Positions 39,511 to 47,924 of a DNA stretch of 64,000 nucleotides are shown here, in pieces (position 1 is the stretch's first letter; every line of letters starts with the position of its first letter). The notes beneath the pieces were generated by a model. It searched no databases. It saw only the letters and a program-made list of their open reading frames with translations, and was not told where the DNA came from. Origin of the DNA: Oceanirhabdus sp942490885 (GTDB taxonomy: Bacteria; Bacillota; Clostridia; Clostridiales; Clostridiaceae); NCBI GenBank assembly GCA_942490885.1, contig CALNYT010000002.1, positions 4,712,001 through 4,776,000 on the forward strand, in the 5' to 3' direction. Position numbers and translations under genes: made by a program.

Positions 39511-39640
39511 TTTTCAATGAACATCATAATTTTGAAAATATCCAATCTCGGCGTCACTAAGACTCTCTGTGCTGCTCGAGTACATTCGTACACTCCGCTG
39601 CTCGTTCCTCTTGTTCCTTGATCTTGAATATTTTCAAAAT
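39511..39640 (-). promoter_or_regulatory. rrn leader: boxA-like site and GC-rich island in a 13-bp inverted repeat
   Basis: ATTTTGAAAATAT (39529-39541) pairs perfectly with ATATTTTCAAAAT (39628-39640) and encloses an unusually GC-rich 85-bp island. Downstream in the transcript TGTTCATTGAAAA (39523-39511) resembles a boxA antitermination site and recurs before 23S. The island may be a leader structure for rRNA antitermination or processing, or a small inserted element. Confidence 0.55.
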
Positions 39641-39724
39641 CCTGAAACTCTAAAGATAAGAACGAAACCTGATTACAATATTTCATTAATTCTCAATAAG
39701 TTTATCGCTTTAAGCGACTTCATT

Positions 39725-39753
39725 ATTGTATCATTAGACATTTTTGATGTCAA
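39725..39753 (-). promoter_or_regulatory. Promoter of the rrn operon
   Basis: TTGACA (39748-39753), 17 bp, TACAAT (39725-39730) on the minus strand. It gives a leader of about 340 nt before 16S. A perfect TATAAT at 39474-39479 has no recognisable -35 box. The remaining sequence up to the murD terminator (39754-39967) shows no clear feature. Confidence 0.75.
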
Positions 39754-39965
39754 TACTTTTTCAAAAGTATTTTTTCATGATTCATCATCGCTCTGTTGCA
39801 GCGACAAGGAATATCTTATCACTTTATTTCCCCTTATATATAAATACAATCATCTATTTTTTACGATTATTACTTAAATATTAAATATATCTATTAATTT
39901 CTTTGTTTTCCTTGTAATGATACACTAGGAAAAGTGTTTTTAGATTACTCTTAAATAACTATCTA

Positions 39966-40001
39966 TATGAAAAAGAAGCAGCTTCCTTTAAGCCACTTCT
40001 T
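39966..40001 (-). terminator. Terminator after murD
   Basis: AAGAAG-GGCTT...AAGC-CTTCTT stem with small internal bulges (39973-40001), followed on the minus strand by TTTTCAT. Confidence 0.75.
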
Positions 40002-40017
40002 GTGTTATATAACTAAA

Positions 40018-41403
40018 TTATTTATTCATATTATTCACTAATTCCTTAAACCGTCTTCCCCTCAATTCAAAATTAGGAAACATATCAAAACTTGCACATG
40101 CCGGAGATAAAGAAACAATATCCCCCGTTTGCGCTATTCTTCTAGCTATTTCTACAGTGTCTTCAAAAGTCTTTGCTTCATATATAGGAATATTCTTTCC
40201 TCTAAGAACCATCTCTTTTTCAAATTCACCCCTAATTTTATCCTTTGTTAGTCCTACCAATATAAGTCCTTTAATATATTCAAATCCTTCTTTTGCTAAG
40301 GTATCAAAAGGGATATTTTTATCATATCCTCCAGCTATTAAGATAATAGGTCTATTAAACCCTTTCAGTCCAGCTATTGTTCTAGTTGGACTTGAAGCTA
40401 TAGAATCATTATAATATTTAACCCCATCAACTTCACCAATAAATTCAGTTCTATGCTCAACTCCAGTAAATGAACTAGCTATTTTCCTCAAAGTTTCTAT
40501 AGATACTTCACCTCTTGTTGCACAAAAAGCCGCAAGCATATTATCCACATTATGCATTCCTATTAATTTAATATCATCTTTATGACAAATAAACTGTCTG
40601 TTTAAATACAATTTACCGTCCTGATAGTAAGCACCATCATCAAGCTCTCTATATAATGAGAACTTTGATACTGTACCTTTAGCTTCTTTTTCAAACGAGT
40701 TAGTAATATCATTTTCCCTATTAAGGATCAATAAATCTTCACATCTTTGATATAAGAATATATTTTTTTTAGCATCAATGTATTCATCCATATCCCTGTG
40801 AATATCTAAATGATTTGGACTAAGATTTGTTATTACAGCCACATCTACTGCTTGCTTCATACTTATTAATTGAAAACTTGATAATTCTAACACAACCTTA
40901 TGCTCCTTTTTCATCTCATCAAGTTTATCAAATAAAGGTGTTCCAATATTTCCACCTACCCAAGTTCTATAACCTTCTTCTTTTAAAATTTCATATATTA
41001 TAGAAGTTGTTGTTGTTTTACCATCACTTCCTGTTATCGCAAATATCTTGGCAGGGCAATATTTAACAAACTCCTCCATTTCTGAAGTTATTATTGCTCC
41101 TTCTTCTCTACATCTTGCTAAATACTGATTATCTGGCATCATTGAAGGTGTTCTATAAACGATATCAAATCCCCTCAATCCTTCTAGATAATTATCACCT
41201 AAGCATAATTCAACCCCAAGTTTGTCAAACTCTTCTGCTAATTCCACAGGGATATCGTCATATCTTTTTTTGTCAAATGCAGTTATCTTACAACCATATT
41301 CTGCAAGTCTTTTTATTAAAGGTATATTACTTACTCCTATACCCACAACTGCAACTTTTTTACCATTAATACTTTCTTTAAATTCTTTAAAATTCATAGT
41401 CAT
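40018..41403 (-). CDS. murD: UDP-N-acetylmuramoylalanine--D-glutamate ligase
   Basis: Adds D-Glu to UDP-MurNAc-L-Ala in the cytoplasm during peptidoglycan synthesis. 461 residues: N-terminal UMP-binding domain (VAVVGIGVSNIPLI), ATP-binding P-loop (FAITGSDGKTTTTSII), central NLSPNHLDIHRDMDEY and C-terminal domain (YNDSIASSPTRTIAGL, then LSPACASFDMFPNFELRG). AGGATGG precedes the ATG. It stands apart from a dcw cluster, which is common in clostridia. Confidence 0.97.
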   Translation of the reverse strand: MTMNFKEFKESINGKKVAVVGIGVSNIPLIKRLAEYGCKITAFDKKRYDDIPVELAEEFDKLGVELCLGDNYLEGLRGFDIVYRTPSMMPDNQYLARCREEGAIITSEMEEFVKYCPAKIFAITGSDGKTTTTSIIYEILKEEGYRTWVGGNIGTPLFDKLDEMKKEHKVVLELSSFQLISMKQAVDVAVITNLSPNHLDIHRDMDEYIDAKKNIFLYQRCEDLLILNRENDITNSFEKEAKGTVSKFSLYRELDDGAYYQDGKLYLNRQFICHKDDIKLIGMHNVDNMLAAFCATRGEVSIETLRKIASSFTGVEHRTEFIGEVDGVKYYNDSIASSPTRTIAGLKGFNRPIILIAGGYDKNIPFDTLAKEGFEYIKGLILVGLTKDKIRGEFEKEMVLRGKNIPIYEAKTFEDTVEIARRIAQTGDIVSLSPACASFDMFPNFELRGRRFKELVNNMNK

Positions 41404-41610
41404 ATTACTACCATCCTAATTTAAAGTTAATAATGAAGTTTTTTCTTCATTTATATTAAATTATAACATCTAATAAAGTTTATGTAAAAATCATAATATA
41501 TTATCTCTTATTTTTTTAATAATAGTTTAACTAAAAAATTCTATATCCACATATTGCACATGTGCCTAATTATTTTAAAATACTGAATATAAAGACTTTT
41601 ATTTTCAGTA

Positions 41611-41639
41611 TTGATTTAACTATCCTTTGATGGTATACT
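41611..41639 (+). promoter_or_regulatory. Promoter of the putative C-rich sRNA
   Basis: TTGATT (41611-41616), 17 bp, TATACT (41634-41639) on the plus strand in a gene-free gap. The sequence from murD to here (41404-41610) is AT-rich and otherwise featureless. Confidence 0.6.
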
Positions 41640-41645
41640 TCTATT

Positions 41646-41773
41646 CGTGCCGTAAAAAAGATATAATTAATTCCCCAAATAGGTTAATCACTGACATATC
41701 CCCATTATGTCATATTAAATATCCCCATGATTAACCCCTTAATTGACCGGATTAGTTTCCGGTTTTATTTTTT
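41646..41773 (+). ncRNA. Putative small RNA with C-rich loops
   Basis: About 128 nt, with promoter and rho-independent terminator (ACCGGA/TCCGGT, 41746-41763, then TTTTATTTTTT). Two nested stems are visible: GGTTAATCA (41682-41690) with TGATTAACC (41728-41736), and TGACATA/TATGTCA (41692-41712) displaying the loop TCCCCAT. Four CCCC tracts (41673, 41700, 41723, 41735) are mostly single-stranded, as in sRNAs that pair with G-rich Shine-Dalgarno sequences. It contains no plausible reading frame. The family was not recognised. Confidence 0.6.
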
Positions 41774-41783
41774 ACAACACACT

Positions 41784-41842
41784 AAGAAGTCACTATGCGT
41801 AGTGGCTTCTTTTGTTTTAATCACGCAAAGCGTGATTAAAAC
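41784..41842 (+). terminator. Two further hairpins behind the sRNA
   Basis: AAGAAGTCACTA pairs with TAGTGGCTTCTT (41784-41811) and is followed by TTTGTTTT, a second plus-strand terminator. GTTTTAATCACGC pairs perfectly with GCGTGATTAAAAC across AAA (41814-41842). Confidence 0.6.
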
Positions 41843-41850
41843 AAGTGGAT

Positions 41851-41965
41851 AATGGAGAGTTGAGAGTTGAAAACGAAGGATGTTTCTGCCTACGCAGAAA
41901 CTACATTTTATCGTTCTTTAGAACAACAAAGGTTTACTCTTTTTATCTGGGATATAATATTGTAT
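41851..41965 (+). repeat. Structured interspersed repeat, copy B
   Basis: A GAGAGTTGAGAGTTGA purine tract, AACGAAGGATG, a perfect 8-bp hairpin GTTTCTGC-CTAC-GCAGAAAC (41882-41901), then CATTTTATCGTT. It shares a 23-bp identical stretch (41904-41926) with copy A, while the hairpin arms differ by a compensating base change. Downstream to about 41965 it aligns with the four-way-junction part of copy C. Confidence 0.6.
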
Positions 41966-42000
41966 TTAGCAAACAAAATCTATCTGTTTAAAAACATAAA

Positions 42001-42028
42001 ATAAAAAGCCGCTGATACCAGCGACTTT
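42001..42028 (-). terminator. Terminator after glyS
   Basis: AAAGTCGCTG pairs with CAGCGGCTTT (42005-42028), followed on the minus strand by TTATTTTATG. It lies 15 bp past the stop. Confidence 0.85.
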
Positions 42029-42042
42029 TCTTGTTTCACTCA

Positions 42043-43431
42043 TTAAAACTCAATTTTCTCTTCAATAAACTTAACTAATTCATCTATACTCATTCTTGTT
42101 TGTTCCATTGTATCTCTATCTCTTATAGTAACAGCATTATCTTCAAGTGTATCGAAATCTACAGTAATACAATACGGTGTTCCGATTTCATCTTGTCTTC
42201 TATATCTCTTACCAATACTTCCAGTAACATCAAAGTCAATGTTGAACTTCTTACTTAACATTGTATACACTTCTTCTGCCTTTTCTGAAAGTTTCTTAGA
42301 TAAAGGTAGTACTGCAGCTTTGAATGGTGCCAATGCTGGGTGGAATCTCATTACTGTTCTTGTATCATTTTCAAGCTCTTCCTCATCATAAGCATCAACT
42401 AAGAATGCTAATGCAACCCTATCAGCTCCTAAAGATGGTTCAATACAGTACGGTACATATTTTTCATTAGTTGTTGGGTCAAGGTATGACATATCAGTAC
42501 CTGAATGCTCAGCATGTTTCTTAAGGTCATAATCTGTTCTATCAGCAATACCCCAAAGTTCTCCCCATCCAAATGGGAATAAGTACTCAATATCTGTTGT
42601 TGCATTACTGTAGAATGATAATTCTTCTTCCCCATGATCTCTATATCTTAAGTTATCATCTTTCATACCTAAAGTTTTCAAGAAGTTAATGCAATAATCT
42701 TTCCAGTAAGCAAACCATTCTAAATCCTCACCAGGTTTACAGAAGAATTCCAATTCCATCTGTTCGAATTCTCTTATTCTGAATATAAAGTTACCAGGAG
42801 TAATCTCATTTCTAAATGATTTACCAATTTGAGCAATACCAAATGGAACTTTCTTTCTAGTAGTTCTTTGAACTGCTTTAAAGTTTACGAATATACCCTG
42901 TGCAGTTTCTGGTCTTAAATATATTTCATTTTGTGAATCTTCAGTTATACCTTGGAATGTTTTAAACATAAGGTTAAACTTTCTTATGTCAGTGAAATTC
43001 ATTTTTCCACATTTAGGACATACTATTCCATGTTCCTCAATGTAACTTTTATACTCTTCATCGCTCCATCCATCAGCAACTGCAACTTCTGCACCTTTTT
43101 CAGTCATATAATCTTCTACTAATTTATCAGCTCTGTATCTAGTTTTACACTCTTTACAATCCATTAACGGATCTGAAAATCCTCCTAAATGTCCTGATGC
43201 CTGCCACACTTGTGGATTCATAAGGATTGCACAATCTAACCCAACATTATAAGGACTTTCTTGAACAAATTTCTTCCACCAAGCTTTTTTTACGTTATTT
43301 TTAAATTCTACTCCTAATGGGCCGTAATCCCATGAGTTAGCTAATCCTCCATATATATCTGACCCAGGGAATACGATTCCTCTGTTTTTACATAAAGCGA
43401 CTATCTTATCCATTGTTTTTTCTACTGCCAT
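42043..43431 (-). CDS. glyS: Glycyl-tRNA synthetase (dimeric class II type)
   Basis: 462 residues of the alpha2 type found in many Gram-positives, not the alpha2beta2 type. It begins MAVEKTMDKIVALCKNRGIV; class II motif 2 (GKSFRNEITPGNFIFRIREFEQME) and motif 3 (EPSLGADRVALAFL) are intact, and a CPKCG zinc motif lies near residue 138. The ATG at 43431 is separated from a strong GGAGGAGGTG by a 24-bp perfect palindrome. Upstream is a glycine T-box. Confidence 0.97.
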   Translation of the reverse strand: MAVEKTMDKIVALCKNRGIVFPGSDIYGGLANSWDYGPLGVEFKNNVKKAWWKKFVQESPYNVGLDCAILMNPQVWQASGHLGGFSDPLMDCKECKTRYRADKLVEDYMTEKGAEVAVADGWSDEEYKSYIEEHGIVCPKCGKMNFTDIRKFNLMFKTFQGITEDSQNEIYLRPETAQGIFVNFKAVQRTTRKKVPFGIAQIGKSFRNEITPGNFIFRIREFEQMELEFFCKPGEDLEWFAYWKDYCINFLKTLGMKDDNLRYRDHGEEELSFYSNATTDIEYLFPFGWGELWGIADRTDYDLKKHAEHSGTDMSYLDPTTNEKYVPYCIEPSLGADRVALAFLVDAYDEEELENDTRTVMRFHPALAPFKAAVLPLSKKLSEKAEEVYTMLSKKFNIDFDVTGSIGKRYRRQDEIGTPYCITVDFDTLEDNAVTIRDRDTMEQTRMSIDELVKFIEEKIEF

Positions 43432-43438
43432 TTCACAC

Positions 43439-43462
43439 CCGTTATATTTATAAATATAACGG
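43439..43462 (-). promoter_or_regulatory. Perfect palindrome between Shine-Dalgarno and start of glyS
   Basis: CCGTTATATTTA and its exact reverse complement abut. The strong ribosome binding site lies at 43467-43476 and the ATG at 43431. Folding would cut the spacing from 37 to about 13 nt. Confidence 0.6.
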
Positions 43463-43520
43463 TTTTCACCTCCTCCATTGAATTATATATATATTATTTC
43501 CGAAATAACTAAATAAAAAT

Positions 43521-43700
43521 AAAAAAAGCCTAATACCTCAAAGGGACGATTTCAAACCGCGGTTCCACCCTTCTTGGCATAAGCCCATCTTTATTATCTC
43601 ACTCAAAAGCGCCATTCATATTTTTGTTATAACTGTTTACACCACCCACAGCCTCTCTATAATAACTTCCAATACTACTCCTCTTTATCACCGTGTTATA
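43521..43700 (-). promoter_or_regulatory. T-box leader (glycine-responsive) of glyS
   Basis: On the minus strand it has an AGTA loop-E motif, a probable specifier GGC at 43613-43611, the T-box GGGTGGAACCGCGG (43570-43557), and a terminator using CGTCCCTT ending in a run of seven T (43527-43521). A TATAAT at 43709-43714 is the likely -10 box; the -35 box is weak. Confidence 0.9.
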
Positions 43701-43742
43701 TTCAATTTATTATATTCTATCAAAAACCATATAAGTAATCAA

Positions 43743-43780
43743 CTTTTTTTATGAAGAATTGAGATTTATCTCAATTCTTC
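43743..43780 (-). terminator. Terminator after lysS
   Basis: GAAGAATTGAGAT pairs perfectly with ATCTCAATTCTTC (43753-43780) and is followed on the minus strand by ATAAAAAAAG with few T; the stem is strong but the tail is A-rich, so efficiency is uncertain. Confidence 0.6.
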
Positions 43781-43831
43781 ATGCTTTTGTTAATAAAATT
43801 CACAAATTAAGATTCCTCTTAGATTATTTTA

Positions 43832-45340
43832 TTATTTACTAGCAGGTTTCATTGTTGGGAATATTATAACGTCTCTGATTGAATAACTTTCTGTTAAGAA
43901 CATAATAAGTCTATCAATACCAATTCCAAGACCACCTGTTGGAGGCATACCAACTTCAAGCGCATACATAAATTCTTCATCTAACATATATGCTTCATCG
44001 TCCCCAAGCTCTCTCTCCTTAGCTTGTTGTTCGAATCTTTCTCTTTGAACGATTGGATCATTTAATTCTGAATAAGCATTACAAAGTTCTTTACCACATA
44101 CAAATCCTTCGAATCTCTCAGTTAACATTTCATTGCCTCTCTTCTTCTTAGTTAAAGGAGAAACCTCAACTGGGTAATCTATGATAAATGTTGGTTGAAT
44201 TAATTTTTCTTCTGCAAACTCTTCAAAGAATGCATTTAACAACTCACCTCTAGTGCAAAGACTTAAATCTTTCTTCATCTCAACGTTATGTTTCTTAGCA
44301 ACTTCCCTAGCTTCTTCATCAGAAGTCATCGCCATGAAATCAACACCACATGCATCTTTAACTGCATCTGCCATTGTTATTCTGTTCCAAGGTGGAGCAA
44401 AATCAATTTCATTACCTTTATACATAACTTTAGTAGATCCATTTATTTTTTCGCAAACATATGCAACCATATTTTCAGATATTTCCATCATATCATTATA
44501 ATCAGCATATGCTTCATATAACTCAATGCATGTAAACTCCGGATTATGCGTTTGGTCAATTCCTTCATTTCTAAAGTTCTTACCAATTTCAAATACTTTA
44601 TCAAATCCAGCTACAATACATCTTTTTAAGTATAACTCTGTAGCTATTCTTAAATACATATCTATATTTAAAGAATTGTGGTGAGTAATGAATGGTCTTG
44701 CAGCAGCTCCTCCAGCGATTGGTGATAAAGTTGGAGTTTCAACTTCCATAAACCCTCTGTTAGTTAAGAAAGTTCTTATTCCTGAAATTACAGCAGATCT
44801 TTTAGCTATTGTTTCTCTAACTGCAGGGTTCATTATCATATCCACTTCTCTATGTCTATATCTTAAATCAGGATCTTTTAATCCATGGAATTTCTCAGGC
44901 AATGGTCTAATAGATTTGGAAATTAGTTCGAATTCTCTTACTTTAATAGATACTTCACCCATTTTAGTTTTGAACACTTCACCTTTTGCCCAAACTATGT
45001 CACCAATATTAAATCCTTTAAAATCATTAAGTTTGTCTTCACCTACATTATCTATTTTAACAAATAATTGAATTCTGTCAGATTTATCAAGTATGTCGGC
45101 AAATACAACTTTTCCTTGCCCTCTCTTAGACATAAGTCTTCCTGCTAGTGTTACTTCTTTACCTTCAACCTCTTCAAAGTTATCTTTGATTTGCTTAGAA
45201 TCGAATTCAACATTAACTTTATATACGTCAAAAGGATCTCTTCCTTCTGCTTGTAAAGCTTTTAGTTTTTCAACTCTTTGTATCATTTGTTCACTTAAAT
45301 TCAATTCATTTTCCATTGTTACTTGTCTTTCATCTGACAT
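43832..45340 (-). CDS. lysS: Lysyl-tRNA synthetase (class II)
   Basis: 502 residues. The N-terminal OB-fold anticodon-binding domain is at about 55-165 (VTLAGRLMSKRGQGKVVFAD). Class II motif 2 is FEIGKNFRNEGIDQTHNPEFT and motif 3 is GMPPTGGLGIGIDRLIMFL. GGAGGAAGAGGC precedes the ATG. It lies 18 bp after greA and is cotranscribed from the promoter ahead of greA, as in Bacillus. Confidence 0.98.
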   Translation of the reverse strand: MSDERQVTMENELNLSEQMIQRVEKLKALQAEGRDPFDVYKVNVEFDSKQIKDNFEEVEGKEVTLAGRLMSKRGQGKVVFADILDKSDRIQLFVKIDNVGEDKLNDFKGFNIGDIVWAKGEVFKTKMGEVSIKVREFELISKSIRPLPEKFHGLKDPDLRYRHREVDMIMNPAVRETIAKRSAVISGIRTFLTNRGFMEVETPTLSPIAGGAAARPFITHHNSLNIDMYLRIATELYLKRCIVAGFDKVFEIGKNFRNEGIDQTHNPEFTCIELYEAYADYNDMMEISENMVAYVCEKINGSTKVMYKGNEIDFAPPWNRITMADAVKDACGVDFMAMTSDEEAREVAKKHNVEMKKDLSLCTRGELLNAFFEEFAEEKLIQPTFIIDYPVEVSPLTKKKRGNEMLTERFEGFVCGKELCNAYSELNDPIVQRERFEQQAKERELGDDEAYMLDEEFMYALEVGMPPTGGLGIGIDRLIMFLTESYSIRDVIIFPTMKPASK

Positions 45341-45358
45341 GCCTCTTCCTCCTAATCA

Positions 45359-45838
45359 TTATCTTGTAATTTCAAGTATCTCGTATTTACTTAATCCATC
45401 CGGGATAGGTACTTCAACTATATCTCCAGCTCTTTTACCCATCAAGGCTTCGCCAACTGGAGATTCATTAGATATTTTATATTCCATTGGGTCAGCTTCA
45501 GTCGATCCAACAATTTTAAATGTTACTTCTTCATCAAAATCATAATCTTTAACCTTAACTTTGCATCCCACATTTACAGTTTCATTATCAATTTGAGATT
45601 CATCTATAATAACAGCATTTCTTAGCATAGCCTCCAATTGAGCTATTTTCCCCTCAACAAATGCTTGATCATTCTTAGCTTCATCATATTCTGCATTTTC
45701 ACTTAAATCACCAAAAGATAACGCTACCTTAATTTTTTCAGTAACTTCTTTTCTCTTAACGGTTTTATAAAATTCTACTTCATCCTCAATCTTTTTAACT
45801 CCCTCAGGAGTCATATAATATTTTTTTTGTGGACTCAT
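45359..45838 (-). CDS. greA: Transcription elongation factor GreA
   Basis: Rescues backtracked RNA polymerase by stimulating transcript cleavage. 159 residues. The N-terminal coiled coil carries the acidic tip (SFGDLSENAEYDEAKNDQAF); the C-terminal FKBP-like domain ends EVPIPDGLSKYEILEI. GAAGGGGAG precedes the ATG. Confidence 0.97.
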   Translation of the reverse strand: MSPQKKYYMTPEGVKKIEDEVEFYKTVKRKEVTEKIKVALSFGDLSENAEYDEAKNDQAFVEGKIAQLEAMLRNAVIIDESQIDNETVNVGCKVKVKDYDFDEEVTFKIVGSTEADPMEYKISNESPVGEALMGKRAGDIVEVPIPDGLSKYEILEITR

Positions 45839-45991
45839 TTCTTTCTCCCCTTCTCATTCCATATTTATTAGTACTATAATTCTATACAATTCACTATAAG
45901 TTTAATACTCTATATTCATTTATTTTTACATAATTTATTCTGTTTTATTGATTCATATTAATTTCTTAATATATGATACTTTATTTTGATA

Positions 45992-46020
45992 ATTATAAAA
46001 CACACTAATTTTAAAGTCAA
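45992..46020 (-). promoter_or_regulatory. Promoter of greA-lysS
   Basis: TTGACT (46015-46020), 17 bp, TATAAT (45992-45997) on the minus strand, immediately after the dusB stop. The leader is about 145 nt with no obvious structure. Confidence 0.75.
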
Positions 46021-46023
46021 TAA

Positions 46024-46995
46024 TTATTCAAATTTTTTCCTATAATCCAGTAATATATTCATAACTTCATCAAAAGAACATGTTTTATTTATTTTTTCTT
46101 TAATATCTGTACATCCGTGAAGACCTTTTATATACCACATAGTATGTTTTCTCATATCTCTAATCGCCTTATCTTCACCTAAATACTTAACAGCTAATGT
46201 ATAATGCTTCATTATCATTTCAATTATTTGCAATTCATTAGGTATTGTAATTGGTTTATCTTTTAAGTAATCATTTATCTGCTTAAACAACCATGGATTT
46301 CCCTTTACTCCTCTTGCTATCATAATACCATCACAGTTAGTAACCTCTTTAACCTTCATAGCATCCTGGACTGTAAAGATATCTCCATTAGCAATCACAG
46401 GAATACTAACCGCTTTCTTTACATCAGCAATAAAGTCCCAATTTGCTTTTCCTTCGTACATTTGTTCTCTAGTTCTACCATGAACCGCCACAGCATCAAC
46501 ACCTGCCGCTTCCAGCACCTTAGCAAATTCAACACAGTTAATATTTTCAGAATCAAATCCTAACCTAAATTTAGCGGTAACTGGTTTTTTTGACACAGCT
46601 TTCATCCTTTTCACAATTTCCGCTGCAACTTTAGGCTCCTTCATAAGCGCTGAACCTTCACCATTTTTAACAACCTTTTTTACAGGACACCCCATATTTA
46701 TATCTACAATAGCAAAATCATCATTATCATTTATATATTTTTCACATGCCTCAGCCATAAAAAAGGGCTCTCTTCCGAAAATCTGAATAGCTGCCGGCGC
46801 TTCTTTCTTACTAATCTTCATTAATTTTTCTGTATTTTCACTATTATAATGCAGCCCCTTCGAGCTCACCATTTCCGTGTATGTTAACCCACATCCACAC
46901 TCTACACAAATCTCTCTATAGGCAATATCAGTCACCCCAGCCATGGGTGCCAATAAGACTTCATTATCAACTTTAAAACTTCCTATCTTAATCAT
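46024..46995 (-). CDS. dusB: tRNA-dihydrouridine synthase
   Basis: FMN-dependent reduction of uridine to dihydrouridine in the tRNA D-loop. 323 residues of TIM barrel plus helical domain. Motifs: LAPMAGVTDIAYREIC, the catalytic Cys in NMGCPVKKVVKNGEGSAL, AVHGRTREQMYEG and IANGDIFT. It follows coaX by 15 bp, in the DusB position beside greA-lysS known from Firmicutes. Confidence 0.95.
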   Translation of the reverse strand: MIKIGSFKVDNEVLLAPMAGVTDIAYREICVECGCGLTYTEMVSSKGLHYNSENTEKLMKISKKEAPAAIQIFGREPFFMAEACEKYINDNDDFAIVDINMGCPVKKVVKNGEGSALMKEPKVAAEIVKRMKAVSKKPVTAKFRLGFDSENINCVEFAKVLEAAGVDAVAVHGRTREQMYEGKANWDFIADVKKAVSIPVIANGDIFTVQDAMKVKEVTNCDGIMIARGVKGNPWLFKQINDYLKDKPITIPNELQIIEMIMKHYTLAVKYLGEDKAIRDMRKHTMWYIKGLHGCTDIKEKINKTCSFDEVMNILLDYRKKFE

Positions 46996-47010
46996 GTTCT
47001 AAACTTTCAC

Positions 47011-47790
47011 CTACTCTTTATTCTTCTCGTATATAATTCTTAACCCCTCAAGAGTCAAGAATGGATGTAATTCATCTATAACCTCAGAATCATTTGTTAT
47101 TAACCTCGCCAAACCTCCCGTAGCAACAACATACGCTTCTTCTTCATCGTACTGCTTCATTTCTTGCTTCATTTTATTAACTATATATTCAACTTGACCA
47201 ACATATCCAAAATATATTCCTGATTGTATATTTGATACAGTATTTTTACATATAACCTTCTCTTGCTTCTCTATACGTATATCCGGTAACTTTGCAGTTT
47301 TCTCAAATAATGCTCTTGCAGATATCTTTATACCTGGACATATTGCCCCGCCAAGATAATCTCCATTAGCTGTTATAGCACAAAAGGTTGTAGCCGTTCC
47401 AAAATCAATTACAATCACAGGTTTCTTATATAGTTCATGAGCAGCAACTGCATTAACAATTCTATCCGCACCTAACTCTTTAGGATTATCATATTTTACA
47501 TTTATACCCGTTTTTATCCCCGGTCCAACAATTATTGGTTTAACCTTAAAATATTTTCTGATAACATTTTCTAAAGTATACATTAAATAAGGAACTACAG
47601 ATGATATAATTACTCCTTCTACATCTTCTATTTTGAGGTTATTATATGAAAAAAGCTGAACTAGATACACGCCGTACTCATCTGAAGTTTTTTTAGTATC
47701 TGTAGACAATCTCCACTCAGCAATATTTTTACCTTCTTTTAAAACACCTATGACCATATTTGAATTTCCAACATCAACCAATAATACCAT
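47011..47790 (-). CDS. coaX: Type III pantothenate kinase
   Basis: First step of CoA synthesis. 259 residues of the ASKHA fold, with the phosphate loop DVGNSNMVIGVL at the N-terminus, GADRIVNAVAAHELY, VIDFGTATTFCAI and ATGGLARLI. No biotin-repressor fusion. It is the first gene of coaX-dusB. It lies downstream of the decarboxylase operon terminator. Confidence 0.96.
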   Translation of the reverse strand: MVLLVDVGNSNMVIGVLKEGKNIAEWRLSTDTKKTSDEYGVYLVQLFSYNNLKIEDVEGVIISSVVPYLMYTLENVIRKYFKVKPIIVGPGIKTGINVKYDNPKELGADRIVNAVAAHELYKKPVIVIDFGTATTFCAITANGDYLGGAICPGIKISARALFEKTAKLPDIRIEKQEKVICKNTVSNIQSGIYFGYVGQVEYIVNKMKQEMKQYDEEEAYVVATGGLARLITNDSEVIDELHPFLTLEGLRIIYEKNKE

Positions 47791-47807
47791 AGCCTACACC
47801 GCCTTGT

Positions 47808-47842
47808 ATAAATATATAAAAAGCAGCTTAAAAAGCTGCTTT
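47808..47842 (-). terminator. Terminator of the decarboxylase operon
   Basis: AAAGCAGCTT pairs with AAGCTGCTTT (47820-47842), followed on the minus strand by TTATATATTTATA. Confidence 0.8.
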
Positions 47843-47924
47843 AATTCTTTTTACCACTATTAATTTTAACAAGTTTACTATAATTGTCAAGCAATGTACA
47901 AAACATCTTAACAATATATTTTCA

